Source: Herminiimonas sp. (GTDB lineage: Bacteria > Pseudomonadota > Gammaproteobacteria > Burkholderiales > Burkholderiaceae). From it: a stretch of 64,000 bases of DNA. The stretch lies in assembly GCF_030655415.1 (NCBI RefSeq), contig NZ_JAURVN010000014.1, positions 62,001 through 126,000 of the forward strand, in the 5' to 3' direction. This document shows, one piece after another, positions 18,301-26,599 of the stretch (positions within the stretch are counted from its first letter, which is position 1; each line of letters starts with the position of its first letter). A program made the translations under genes and the position numbers. Under the pieces are notes generated by a model. It ran no database searches. It was given only the letters and a program-made list of their open reading frames with translations, and had not been told where the DNA came from.

Positions 18301-21300
18301 CCTGTCGACACGAACGTGGAGTTACTGGAAGCGGATGAAGAAACAGAATTGCGTCTGATTGCACGCCGCACTTGGCGTTTCTTCACGACGTTTGTGGTCG
18401 CGCAAGATCACTATTTGCCGCCAGACAATTTCCAGGAAACGCCGCATCCTGTCATCGCGCATCGAACTTCACCCACCAACTTCGGCTTGTATCTGCTGTC
18501 CGTTTCGACCGCGCGTGATTTTGGCTGGATAGGTTTGGGCGAAATGATGCAGCGGCTGGAAGACACCATGGAGTCGCTGCACAAGCTGCCGCGTTATCAC
18601 GGTCATTTCTTCAATTGGTATGAGACAGAACGACTGGAAGTTTTGCTGCCGCGTTATATCTCGACCGTCGATAGCGGCAATCTTGCCGGTCATCTGTTCG
18701 TGTTGGCGCAGGCCTGTAAGGACGCACGCGAACAAAACGTTTTGCGTTCAGGTGTTGCAGCCGGTATGCGCGATACGGTTTTGTTATTGCGTTTTGCGAT
18801 TGAAGGCGTCAGCCGCGAGTTGCGTACACAGACGGTGAGCATCGTCGAGTTACGCAAGAACGCTGAACAATTCAGCGATCTGTTGCTGGCTAATAGCAAT
18901 GCTTTGTCTACCTATGAAGTTTGGCAAAAACTGGTTGAACGCGCAGAAAACATGGTGGATCTGGCGCAGGCATTTTCTGCTGAAATTCAAAGTGCTGAAA
19001 ATGAAGTACTGGCATGGGCCAAGGAATTGTGTGAAGCGGTACGCACGCATTGCGCAGATTTTGTCGCGGTCGTGCCTTGGGCGCATCTGGAGGCTGGTGA
19101 TCGCGAACAAAAACGCAATGCCGAACTATGGCAACTGATCAATGCGCAAATCACTGCCGATCTTGCGCTGGAAGATTTGCCTGAGCGTTATTCATCCGCC
19201 CGCAATGAAGTCGGTCGTTTGTTCTCATCGCAAAACCGGCTTGATCCTGATGTGATGTCGCAAGAGCTGTTCAACGAGCTGGACGCGATCTTGAATCAGG
19301 CGACATTGCTGTCGACCAAATGGCTGTGGCGTTTGGAAACGCTGGAAAACGCAGCGCGCCAAATGGCGACGGAAATGGATTTCCGTTTCTTGATGTCGCC
19401 TGAGCGCAAGTTGTTCTCCATCGGTTACAACGCTGACGAAGGACGACTCGACGATAGTTACTACGATTTGCTGGCATCCGAAGCGCGACTCGCCAGCATG
19501 GTGACGATTGCCGAAAGACAGGTGCCGCCTTCGCATTGGTTCCGTCTTGGTCGCCGCATGTTGCCGGGATTGGAATGTCCGGTACTGGCTTCATGGTCCG
19601 GTTCGATGTTTGAATACCTGATGCCGTCCCTAGTGATGTCATCGCCGCGCGGCAGCATGCTGGATCAAACCTGTCGCGGCATTATTCAAAGACAGATCGA
19701 ATACGGCAAAGAACGCAAAGTGCCGTGGGGCGTATCCGAATCGGCGATGAATGTACGTGATCGCGCTTTCACCTATCAATATTCTGCATTCGGTGTGCCG
19801 GGGCTGGGACTTAAACGCGGACTGGAAAAAGATATCGTCATCGCGCCATACGCCACCGGTTTGGCGGCGATGTACATGCCGAAAAGTGCAGTTGAAAATT
19901 TCCGCCGTTTGGCGACCATGGGTGCGGTCGGGCGTTACGGCTTTTACGAAGCGCTGGACTTCACTCCAGGTCGTCGTGCAGAGAATCAGACCATGGCGAT
20001 CGTCTACGCGTACATGGCGCATCATCAGGGCATGTTGCTGGTATCGCTGGGCAACGTCATCAATAAAAATGTGATGCGTCATCGCTTCCACCGCGAACCG
20101 ATTATTCGTTCCGCTGAATTGCTCTTGCACGAATCGCAGCCACGCTGGATACAACCGGCTTCGTTGGCGTTGCGCGAAGAGTTGGAACATCCATCCGTGG
20201 TCGAACCGGAGTCTGGTGTCGCGCGTCATTTTGACAGTGCGATGACGGCGATGCCGGAAACGCAATTGCTATCCAACGGCCATTACGCCGTGATGCTGAC
20301 GGCGGCTGGTTCCGGCTACAGCTTGTGGAATAAATTGGCTGTCACGCGTTGGCGTGAAGATGCGACCCGCGATCAATGGGGTAGCCATCTTTATCTGCGC
20401 GATTCGGACAGCGGCAAGTTTTGGTCCGCCTGTTATCAACCGACTGCGGTCGAGCCGGATTCTTATCAAGTCAAATTTGCCGAAGATCGCGCGCGTATCT
20501 CGCGTGTGGACGGCACGATTTCCAGCATGCTGGAAGTGATCGTCTCGCCTGAAGATGATGCCGAGCTGCGTCGTTTGACGTTGACCAATAACGGTCCGCG
20601 TGCACGCACGATAGAAGTCACTTCGTATATGGAAGTGCTGTTGGCGCCGGTCGCAGCCGACGTTGCGCATCCGGCTTTCTCGAATCTGTTTGTAGAAACC
20701 GAATACCTGCATGAAGTACGCGGCTTGCTGGCTTCGCGCAGACCGCGCAAGGATGGCGAAACACGTCCTTGGGCCGCACATGTAGTCGCACGTGGCGAAG
20801 GCAGTAGCGCAATCGGGATTGAGTATGAAACCGATAGAGCGCGCTTCATAGGACGCGGTCAAGGCATCAACAAACCGCGTTCGATCATTGATGGTCGTCC
20901 ATTGTCGAATACGGTGGGCGCTGTGCTGGATCCGATTTTTAGCCTGCGTGTGCGGGTGCGCATCGAGCCGGGCGAAGTCTCGCATCTGGTATTCACCACG
21001 ATGGCGGCGAACTCGCGTGAAGAAATCATCAGCCTCGCTGATAAATATCACGACGGTTCAACCTTCGCGCGCATTTCCGCATTGGTGTGGACGCATGCGC
21101 AAGTGCAGTTGCACTACCTGCGGATCGAACATTACGAAGCAGAATTGTTCCAGCATCTGGCGAGTCGGATTTTGTTCTCCGATGCATCGTCGCGCGCCAG
21201 CCGTCGTGTGATTCGTTCGATGTCCTTGAGCCATGCTGGTTTGTGGGGCCAAGGTATTTCTGGCGACCGGCCAATACTTTTGCTGCGTATGGCCAAGCAG

Positions 21301-24114
21301 GAAGACTTGCGTCTGGTATCGCAATTATTGCGTGCACAAGAATACTGGCGCATGAAGCAATTGCCGGTTGATCTTGTCATCCTGAATGAAAAAGGCGCGT
21401 CTTACGCGCAAGAGTTGCAGGTCTCGATGGAAAGCATGGTGCGCGCGGCGCAAGCATTCTCTGCGCAGCAAGAACAGGCTGAACGTGGTGGCGCTTACAT
21501 CGTGCGCGCTGATCTGATTACAGATGACGAACGTACCTTGTTGCTTTCTGCTGCGCGCGCAGTACTTGAAGGCGGGCAGGGTAGTTTGGCTGAGCAGATG
21601 CAGCCGCGTCCTGACAGCGATGTTGATGCGCCGTTCTCGTGGTTGGAGCGTGATGTGCGTGCACCGCAAGGCGCGCCGGCCGGACCGGCGCCGCAACTGG
21701 CGCTGTTCAATGGCCTGGGCGGTTTCGATCAGAGCGGACGCGAGTATGTGATCGTGTTGGGTCAGGATCAGAACACGCCGGCGCCGTGGATCAATGTGAT
21801 TGCGAATCCGGTTTTCGGCTTTACCGTTTCTGAACGTGGTGCAGGTTATACGTGGAGTTTGAACAGCCGCGAAAACAAACTGACGCCATGGTCCAACGAT
21901 CCGGTCTCCGATCCATCCGGCGAATCCTTCTATATACGCGATGAAGACAATGGTGCTTTGTGGAGTCCAACCATGTCGCCGATACGCGTGCCGAACGCAA
22001 CGTACACCACGCGACATGGCCAGGGTTACAGTCGTTTTGAATTGACCTGCAGCGGCATCAGTAGCGAGTTGCTGCAGTTTGTCAGTTGGGATGATCCGGT
22101 CAAGATTTGCCGCTTGCGTTTGAAAAATGTCTCACGCAATCCGCGTCGCTTGTCTTTGACGTCTTACGTTGAATGGGTATTGGGCGCAGCGCGTACCAAT
22201 AACGTGCCTTTCATCGTGACGGAACGTGATGCAGAAAGTGGTGCGCTGTTCGCACGCAATTCGTGGAATATCGAATTCGGCCAACGCGTTGCATTTGTCG
22301 ATTTGTGCGGCAGTCAAACTGCATGGACTGGTGATCGCAAGGAATTCATAGGCCGTAACGGCAATATGCAAAAACCAGCGGGTCTGATCCTCGGCCATAG
22401 TTTGTCGAATCGCGTCGGTGCCGGTTTCGATCCATGTAGCGCGATGCAAACTCTGGTTGAAATTGCGCCAGGTGCAGAAACCGATATCGTGTTTTTGATG
22501 GGGCAGGCAGAGTCCACTGAAGCAGCGCGTGAACTGGTGCAGCGTTATCGTGCGGCTGATATCGATGAAGTGTTCGCGACCAGCCAGCGTAACTGGAGCG
22601 AGATCCTGCATACGGTACAGGTGGAAACGCCTGATCGTTCCATGGATTATTTACTCAACGGCTGGCTCTTGTATCAAACACTGAGTTGCCGATTCTGGGC
22701 GCGCACTGCGTTTTATCAGGCTGGTGGTGCGTATGGTTTCCGTGATCAATTGCAGGATACGCAAGCCTTGGCGCTGGTTGCGCCCAAGCTTGCACGCGAT
22801 CAAATCTTGCGCGCGTCGTCACGTCAATTCCCAGAAGGCGATGTTCAACATTGGTGGCATCCGCCTAGTGGACGCGGCGTGCGTACGCATATTTCTGATG
22901 ATTTGATTTGGCTGCCATATTGCGCGGCGCATTATGCTGAAGTGACAGGCGACGCGCAGATTTATGACGAGATGATTCCTTTCCTCGAAGGCGATTTACT
23001 CCCGCTGGAGAAAGAAGATAATTATTTCGAAGCGAAAATCTCTGATGAAAAAGCCACTGTCTACGAACATTGCGCGCGTGCGTTGGATCACAGCATGCGC
23101 GTAGGTCCGCATGGTTTGCCGCTGATGGGTGGCGGCGACTGGAACGATGGCATGAATCGCGTCGGTCACGAAGGCAAGGGCGAAAGCGTGTGGCTCGCGT
23201 GGTTCCTGTATGCGACCTTGCTGCGTTTTGCACCTGTAGCAGAAGCGCGTGGCGATCAGGTTCGCGTCACGCGTTGGCTGCAACATGCAGAGAAACTCAA
23301 AGCCGCAACCGAGAAACATGCATGGGATGGCGCATGGTATCGCCGCGCGTATTTCGACGATGGCACGCCACTCGGTTCAGCCAGCAATGCCGAATGTCGT
23401 ATCGATTCGATTGCACAAAGTTGGTCGGTGATTTCCGGCGCGGGCGAAACCGGACGCTCACAACGCGCAATGGAATCGGTCGATCAATATCTGATTCGTC
23501 CAGGTGATGATTTGATTTTGCTGTTCACGCCACCATTCGATAAAACGCCACTTGATCCCGGTTACATCAAAGGTTATTTACCAGGCGTACGCGAAAACGG
23601 CGGTCAGTACACGCATGCAGCAGTGTGGTGTCTGATTGCGTATTCGATGATGGGCAAGGGCGGTCAGGCGCACGATTTGTTCAAGATGATCAACCCTGCC
23701 AATCGCACCAGCACACGTACCGGCATGGCCGCATACAAGGTCGAACCGTATGCAGTCGCTGCCGATATTTATGCCGAGTCACCGCACGTACGACGCGGTG
23801 GCTGGACTTGGTACACCGGTGCTGCTGGCTGGTTATATCGAGCCGGTGTTGAATTCATGCTCGGCTTGCAAGTCAAGGCAGACAAACTCAGCCTCGATCC
23901 ATGCTTGCCGCCAGAATGGCGCAATGCCAAGTTGCATTATCGTTACGGTCGTTCGATGTATCACATCAACGTCGTCAATCCGGATGGCGTCAGCAAAGGC
24001 GTGGTGCGGGTAGAGCTGGATGGCGTTGCGGTGGCCGACAAAGTAGTGGGCATGTTCGACGATGGCGCGTCGCATACCGTGACGGTTGTGATGGGACTTG
24101 ATCAGTTGGCGTAA
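15301..24114 (+). CDS. ndvB: Cyclic beta-1,2-glucan synthase (GT84-GH94)
   Basis: A 2937-residue inner-membrane enzyme that builds cyclic beta-1,2-glucan from UDP-glucose, exported to the periplasm for osmotic adaptation and host or surface interactions. The GT84 glycosyltransferase domain has the metal-binding DAD at residues 645-647 (ITLDADTRMP), then HDLFEGAIARVALV and QHRWTRGDWQLLPWL, the QxxRW-type motif. Membrane spans are seen near 430-490, 830-870, 887-910 and 956-998. The C-terminal half is a GH94 phosphorylase-like region that sets chain length, with the catalytic Asp in GGDWNDG (about 2611-2617) and paired glucan-binding repeats before it. The start is uncertain: TTG at 15301 is used, but a GTG at 15310 or a TTG at 15322 behind AGGTGGGG would also fit. 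It is a lone gene with a strong terminator. Confidence 0.93.
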   Translation: MKKVGWHLTTNTLQQKILQYFPFLSASGNEEDFPDEPPRVEIFSAEKLESHAAHLAAIQKIGQAPRRTSISAMARDDGRALVAAHAAIERAAGERRAITSAAEWLLDNLHVVQENVSGVVENMPRRLYKSLPKLQNGDYAGMPRIYGLCWEFAAHTDNHFDTDLFLRFVRAYQSLQALTMAELWSLPVVMRAVLLVHLRRVAMRVVRAQAARQAADDLANDLIAIAQKTPEKEQPGIVLPPGHLRQPFAVQLVQRLRYQQPGFTPLLDALAARLADQNLTIDDLVLREHTTQVASNQTIRNIITSMRGIAAFDWRAFFESVSLVEQKLQALPTYAVLDFLTRDRYRKIIQQIALNARYSEQQIADALVRKIEFHRSQMQHDDIVADERALDPGHYLLAGGRNDLEAELGYQPHLAQKLKRHYIAHASLYYPITILLVAFTLLALPLLSTRDNGVPDIALALLIAAGFFPASDIAITVVNKVLMRLFWPRHLPRLELEDISESLRTFVAVPVMLTSEEGIEEEVRQLEAHYLANPDGEVYFTLLSDWADAQQEHMPQDLYFLEKARTDIAELNARYGPSISGQTRFYILHRKRLWNAAENRWMGWERKRGKLHEFNRLLRDAHDTSFLLDDIPLPRNVRYVITLDADTRMPIGALRALVGVAAHPLNQPRHDPETGRVIEGYGILQPRITPTLPMQQERTLYRRFFSARGGIDPYGGAVADVYQDVFGWGSYSGKGLYDIDAFEHALAGKVPENTMLSHDLFEGAIARVALVNDVELFEDFPSHVEEAAARQHRWTRGDWQLLPWLLNGGRASISTIDRLKIVDNMRRSLMAPAILTVLVTAFCMEFSPSWPWLALAIVGLAAPSVFQFVSDLLPHRDDLSFKAHWRRGLAVLPDTIAVVFISLAVLAQHAWLMLDAIFRTLVRLMFTRKKLLQWVTSAQVRKSKQYSLSNFAWRGRMGVLLAFVIAGIVYLTNPEKWTMVLPFCLLWVLAPVIARWISLPPVDTNVELLEADEETELRLIARRTWRFFTTFVVAQDHYLPPDNFQETPHPVIAHRTSPTNFGLYLLSVSTARDFGWIGLGEMMQRLEDTMESLHKLPRYHGHFFNWYETERLEVLLPRYISTVDSGNLAGHLFVLAQACKDAREQNVLRSGVAAGMRDTVLLLRFAIEGVSRELRTQTVSIVELRKNAEQFSDLLLANSNALSTYEVWQKLVERAENMVDLAQAFSAEIQSAENEVLAWAKELCEAVRTHCADFVAVVPWAHLEAGDREQKRNAELWQLINAQITADLALEDLPERYSSARNEVGRLFSSQNRLDPDVMSQELFNELDAILNQATLLSTKWLWRLETLENAARQMATEMDFRFLMSPERKLFSIGYNADEGRLDDSYYDLLASEARLASMVTIAERQVPPSHWFRLGRRMLPGLECPVLASWSGSMFEYLMPSLVMSSPRGSMLDQTCRGIIQRQIEYGKERKVPWGVSESAMNVRDRAFTYQYSAFGVPGLGLKRGLEKDIVIAPYATGLAAMYMPKSAVENFRRLATMGAVGRYGFYEALDFTPGRRAENQTMAIVYAYMAHHQGMLLVSLGNVINKNVMRHRFHREPIIRSAELLLHESQPRWIQPASLALREELEHPSVVEPESGVARHFDSAMTAMPETQLLSNGHYAVMLTAAGSGYSLWNKLAVTRWREDATRDQWGSHLYLRDSDSGKFWSACYQPTAVEPDSYQVKFAEDRARISRVDGTISSMLEVIVSPEDDAELRRLTLTNNGPRARTIEVTSYMEVLLAPVAADVAHPAFSNLFVETEYLHEVRGLLASRRPRKDGETRPWAAHVVARGEGSSAIGIEYETDRARFIGRGQGINKPRSIIDGRPLSNTVGAVLDPIFSLRVRVRIEPGEVSHLVFTTMAANSREEIISLADKYHDGSTFARISALVWTHAQVQLHYLRIEHYEAELFQHLASRILFSDASSRASRRVIRSMSLSHAGLWGQGISGDRPILLLRMAKQEDLRLVSQLLRAQEYWRMKQLPVDLVILNEKGASYAQELQVSMESMVRAAQAFSAQQEQAERGGAYIVRADLITDDERTLLLSAARAVLEGGQGSLAEQMQPRPDSDVDAPFSWLERDVRAPQGAPAGPAPQLALFNGLGGFDQSGREYVIVLGQDQNTPAPWINVIANPVFGFTVSERGAGYTWSLNSRENKLTPWSNDPVSDPSGESFYIRDEDNGALWSPTMSPIRVPNATYTTRHGQGYSRFELTCSGISSELLQFVSWDDPVKICRLRLKNVSRNPRRLSLTSYVEWVLGAARTNNVPFIVTERDAESGALFARNSWNIEFGQRVAFVDLCGSQTAWTGDRKEFIGRNGNMQKPAGLILGHSLSNRVGAGFDPCSAMQTLVEIAPGAETDIVFLMGQAESTEAARELVQRYRAADIDEVFATSQRNWSEILHTVQVETPDRSMDYLLNGWLLYQTLSCRFWARTAFYQAGGAYGFRDQLQDTQALALVAPKLARDQILRASSRQFPEGDVQHWWHPPSGRGVRTHISDDLIWLPYCAAHYAEVTGDAQIYDEMIPFLEGDLLPLEKEDNYFEAKISDEKATVYEHCARALDHSMRVGPHGLPLMGGGDWNDGMNRVGHEGKGESVWLAWFLYATLLRFAPVAEARGDQVRVTRWLQHAEKLKAATEKHAWDGAWYRRAYFDDGTPLGSASNAECRIDSIAQSWSVISGAGETGRSQRAMESVDQYLIRPGDDLILLFTPPFDKTPLDPGYIKGYLPGVRENGGQYTHAAVWCLIAYSMMGKGGQAHDLFKMINPANRTSTRTGMAAYKVEPYAVAADIYAESPHVRRGGWTWYTGAAGWLYRAGVEFMLGLQVKADKLSLDPCLPPEWRNAKLHYRYGRSMYHINVVNPDGVSKGVVRVELDGVAVADKVVGMFDDGASHTVTVVMGLDQLA

Positions 24115-24176
24115 TGAACGGACGTAATCAATTGATGTAATGAGTTGAAAACAAGGCAACGTAAATTCGCTGTCTG

Positions 24177-24220
24177 CGCTACAGCTGGTGATCCCAGCTG
24201 TAGCGTTTTCTTTTGTTTTA
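24177..24220 (+). terminator. Intrinsic terminator of the glucan synthase gene
   Basis: Perfect 12-bp stem CGCTACAGCTGG / CCAGCTGTAGCG with a 5-nt loop, followed by TTTTCTTTTGTTTT. It lies 63 bp after the stop codon at 24114. Confidence 0.93.
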
Positions 24221-24525
24221 CGTATTTATATTTAAGTACATATTCAAAAAATCTTCAGCGGCGATAAGTCTGCCGCGTCAAATCGGTAACAGCTAATACG
24301 ACGGCCTGTTGCCAACTATGCTCCTCAAGATTGCCATATTGATATGAATGAAAAAAGCACCGCGCCGTCTGTAGCGCTGCATTCGCCAATATGGGCTGCG
24401 CCCAAAAATAGCGCAGCTTGTCAAAAATCGGTTAAATTTGATCCAACAAGAACAAATAAAAACATAACAACAGCGTCTCTGAGTTCCACTGCGTGGAGCC
24501 AAGAGCATTGATTGGAGACAAGTCG
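24221..24525. other. Intergenic region, nothing assigned
   Basis: About 305 bp between the glucan synthase terminator and the next plus-strand gene. It is AT-rich at the left, with no gene, repeat or hairpin that I can support. The promoter of the following gene is presumably here. Confidence 0.45.
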
Positions 24526-25002
24526 ATGATTTATTCCAAGACGGAATTGGGCCAAACAGCGTTTCAGAATCGTTCTGTTGCGCTCACTCCACGGCAGCGT
24601 TCCGCATTCATCATGTTTGACGGCAAGCGCAGTACTGAAGAGGTGCTCAAGGCGACTGCCGGGCTGAATGTCACGGCGGATGATGTGAATCATATGGTGA
24701 CGCTGGGTCTTCTGGTGGCTGCCGCTATTCCTGTTGAGGTAGCACAGCAAGCACCTGAGCCTCAGCCCCCAGCTGTGTCGGCCGATGCAAGTGGGCCCAC
24801 CCAAAGCGATCAAGCGCATTATTTAAACGCCTACCGGATTGCCACGCGCTTGACCGCCAACTTGGGTCTGCGCGGCTTTGGAGTCAACCTGGCGGTGGAA
24901 GCTGCCGGTAACTTGGCCCAACTGCAGCAGCTCGCACCAAAAATCAAGAATGCCGTTGGTCCGGAGAAGTACAAGGAGCTTGAAAGCGCGCTGTACGACT
25001 GA
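24526..25002 (+). CDS. Small two-part protein, unknown (winged-helix-like N-terminus)
   Basis: 158 residues. The first 65 residues (LTPRQRSAFIMFDGKRSTEEVLKATAGLNVTADDVNHMVTLGLL) look like a small winged-helix or three-helix module in which a short repression-like loop ends in GLL. A proline/alanine linker (VEVAQQAPEPQPPAVSADASGP) leads to a helical C-terminal part (HYLNAYRIATRLTANLGLRGFGVNLAVEAAGNLAQLQQLAPKI). I do not recognise a named family. The ATG at 24526 has GGAG about ten bases upstream. It precedes the PRMT-like gene by 229 bp, which is too far to assume an operon. Confidence 0.7.
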   Translation: MIYSKTELGQTAFQNRSVALTPRQRSAFIMFDGKRSTEEVLKATAGLNVTADDVNHMVTLGLLVAAAIPVEVAQQAPEPQPPAVSADASGPTQSDQAHYLNAYRIATRLTANLGLRGFGVNLAVEAAGNLAQLQQLAPKIKNAVGPEKYKELESALYD

Positions 25003-25087
25003 GACATAAGGGCGCGCATGCCAACATTGTGTCGCGCCGTTTACGCAATTCATCTTAGTGCTTGAAATTGTATTTAAGTGCTGAGCT

Positions 25088-25111
25088 CAAAAAAATTCCC
25101 AACAAGGGAAT
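25088..25111 (-). terminator. Terminator-like hairpin on the minus strand with no annotated gene upstream
   Basis: On the minus strand ATTCCC-TTGTT-GGGAAT is followed directly by a run of T (TTTTTTTGAG), the form of an intrinsic terminator. The genes on both sides are on the plus strand, so it would end an unannotated minus-strand transcript starting within 25112-25231. The 6-bp stem is short. Confidence 0.4.
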
Positions 25112-25231
25112 AGCTAGGTAAAACCTCCATACATCTCCCCTTTGCTTTGTCGTGACGCTCACCATAATGATGCTTCACGTACCTGTTCCTGCGGGAACCG
25201 TACGCAAACGACAAACCACGAGGATGACACC

Positions 25232-26152
25232 ATGCTGACTGAACGCGAACTTGAAAGCTCCTATCTGGGCCAATTCATCCCTGTGCATTACCACCACAAT
25301 ATGTTGATGGACCAGAACCGGATGTCGGGTTTCAAGGCGGCGATCAATCATCTGGTTGCACCTGGCGCCAAAGTGTTGGAGCTGGGCGGCGGCACGGGCG
25401 TCTTGTCATGGTTTGCCGCAGCCAAAGCAGAAAAAGTTTGGTGCGTTGAATACAATCCGGATCTGGTCAGAGAAGCGCGCAACTTCTTGTCCAAGAACGT
25501 CAATGGACACAAGGTCGAAGTGGTCGAAGCGGATGCTTTTGACTATCTGCCGCCTGAGCCTGTTGATGTCGTCATCTGCGAAATGATCCACGTCGCGATG
25601 GTGCGCGAGAAGCAAGTACAAGTCATCGAAGCATTCAAACAGCGCTATCTGGAAAAATTCGGCGGACCGTTGCCACTCTTTATTCCTGAAGCGATGATCA
25701 TGGCCGTCCAGCCTTTGCAGCAGGACTATTCGTTTGAAGGCTATAACGCGCCTATCGTGCAATTCCGCGAAGCGACTTTCGAGCAAGCCGGCAGCATCGA
25801 TCTGGCTGCACCAGCTGTGTATTCCTTATTGGATTTTACGCAGCCAGTCGGCACCGATATCGCATGGCAAGGTTCGTTTGTGATTGAACGCGATGGCATC
25901 GTTAATTCATTGCGCTTCGTGACCAAGAATATTCTTGCTGTTGTGATGGAAACAAACAGCACGATCGACTGGTTGAATCACTATATGACGCTGCCTTTGG
26001 CAGATCCGATCATAGTGCAGGCCGGTGATGCGTTATGCGTTAGTTTTGCATATCGCGCGGGTGGCTCCATTCAATCGCTGCAAGCGTCAATACGGGCTGG
26101 TGATGCATCGATCTTTGCGGTCGAAGAGTATACGGAAAGTGTTGCTGCCTGA
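25232..26152 (+). CDS. Protein arginine methyltransferase-like (PRMT-fold) SAM methyltransferase
   Basis: 306 residues. The N-terminal Rossmann half has the PRMT-type entry HHNMLMDQNRMSGFKAAI (about 21-38). SAM motif I is VLELGGGTG (48-56), and the acidic ribose-binding end is CVEYN with Glu73. The next loop, ICEMIHVAMVRE, places Glu117 and Glu126 nine residues apart, the spacing of the PRMT double-E loop. The C-terminal half is a beta-barrel-like domain, and TIDWLNHYMTLPLADPIIVQAGD (245-267) aligns by eye with the PRMT THW segment, His being replaced by Asp. PRMTs methylate protein arginines and are mainly eukaryotic. The substrate here is unknown and activity is only inferred. The start follows AGGA. 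A strong terminator follows the gene. Confidence 0.78.
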   Translation: MLTERELESSYLGQFIPVHYHHNMLMDQNRMSGFKAAINHLVAPGAKVLELGGGTGVLSWFAAAKAEKVWCVEYNPDLVREARNFLSKNVNGHKVEVVEADAFDYLPPEPVDVVICEMIHVAMVREKQVQVIEAFKQRYLEKFGGPLPLFIPEAMIMAVQPLQQDYSFEGYNAPIVQFREATFEQAGSIDLAAPAVYSLLDFTQPVGTDIAWQGSFVIERDGIVNSLRFVTKNILAVVMETNSTIDWLNHYMTLPLADPIIVQAGDALCVSFAYRAGGSIQSLQASIRAGDASIFAVEEYTESVAA

Positions 26153-26174
26153 TTATGGACTACAGCAGCTGAAT

Positions 26175-26207
26175 AAAAAATGGCGAGCCTGAAAGCTCGC
26201 CATTTTT
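26175..26207. terminator. Bidirectional intrinsic terminator
   Basis: AAAATGGCGAGC / GCTCGCCATTTTT stem with loop CTGAAA. It has A-rich and T-rich flanks on both sides, so it can serve both the PRMT-like gene (plus) and the DUF2970 gene (minus), which converge here. Confidence 0.92.
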
Positions 26208-26223
26208 ATTTGGATCAATAAAT

Positions 26224-26436
26224 TTACCTCAAGACTAGCGAGACCACAGTCAGCAGCACAGCGATGAAAATCGCCACGCCCAGCAGCGCCGCAATAATGA
26301 CGTACACAGGATTGAGCCCGGTCACATCTTTTTCATAATCGGAACGACGGCGCAGGCCGACGAAAGACCAGAACACCGCGCCCAGCGTCGCTAGAAAAGA
26401 AGTCTTTTCGGTTTGTTTCTTGATCGGCTCTGTCAT
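26224..26436 (-). CDS. DUF2970 small membrane protein
   Basis: 70 residues. It shows the DUF2970 pattern: SFLATLGAVFWSFVGLRRRSDYEKDVTGLNPVYVIIAALL, a short charged linker flanked by an N-terminal hydrophobic helix and one C-terminal transmembrane span (VYVIIAALLGVAIFIAVLLTVVSLVL). The function is unknown; the family is common in beta- and gammaproteobacteria. Two adjacent ATGs are possible (26439 and 26436). AAGGG is six bases before the second, which I use. It lies 163 bp downstream of hisC on the same strand. Confidence 0.82.
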   Translation of the reverse strand: MTEPIKKQTEKTSFLATLGAVFWSFVGLRRRSDYEKDVTGLNPVYVIIAALLGVAIFIAVLLTVVSLVLR

Positions 26437-26599
26437 CATTTTCCCTTGAAGGTTAATCTGGACTGCCAGCCTCGAATGCATAGCGCAGCTTCAATCTCAA
26501 ACGCAGCTTGCCTGATTAACAGAATACCGATTCCTGATTGCCGTTGGCAGCATCAGATGCGTTTGTATTTTTCGTATCAGATGCTGTTGTCGCTAGCGT

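Noticed and set aside
24870..25002. RNA-type terminator after the small protein at 24526-25002
   Set aside because: A GGCGCG/CGCGCC hairpin shortly after the stop has a long loop and only GTTTACG behind it; too weak to list.
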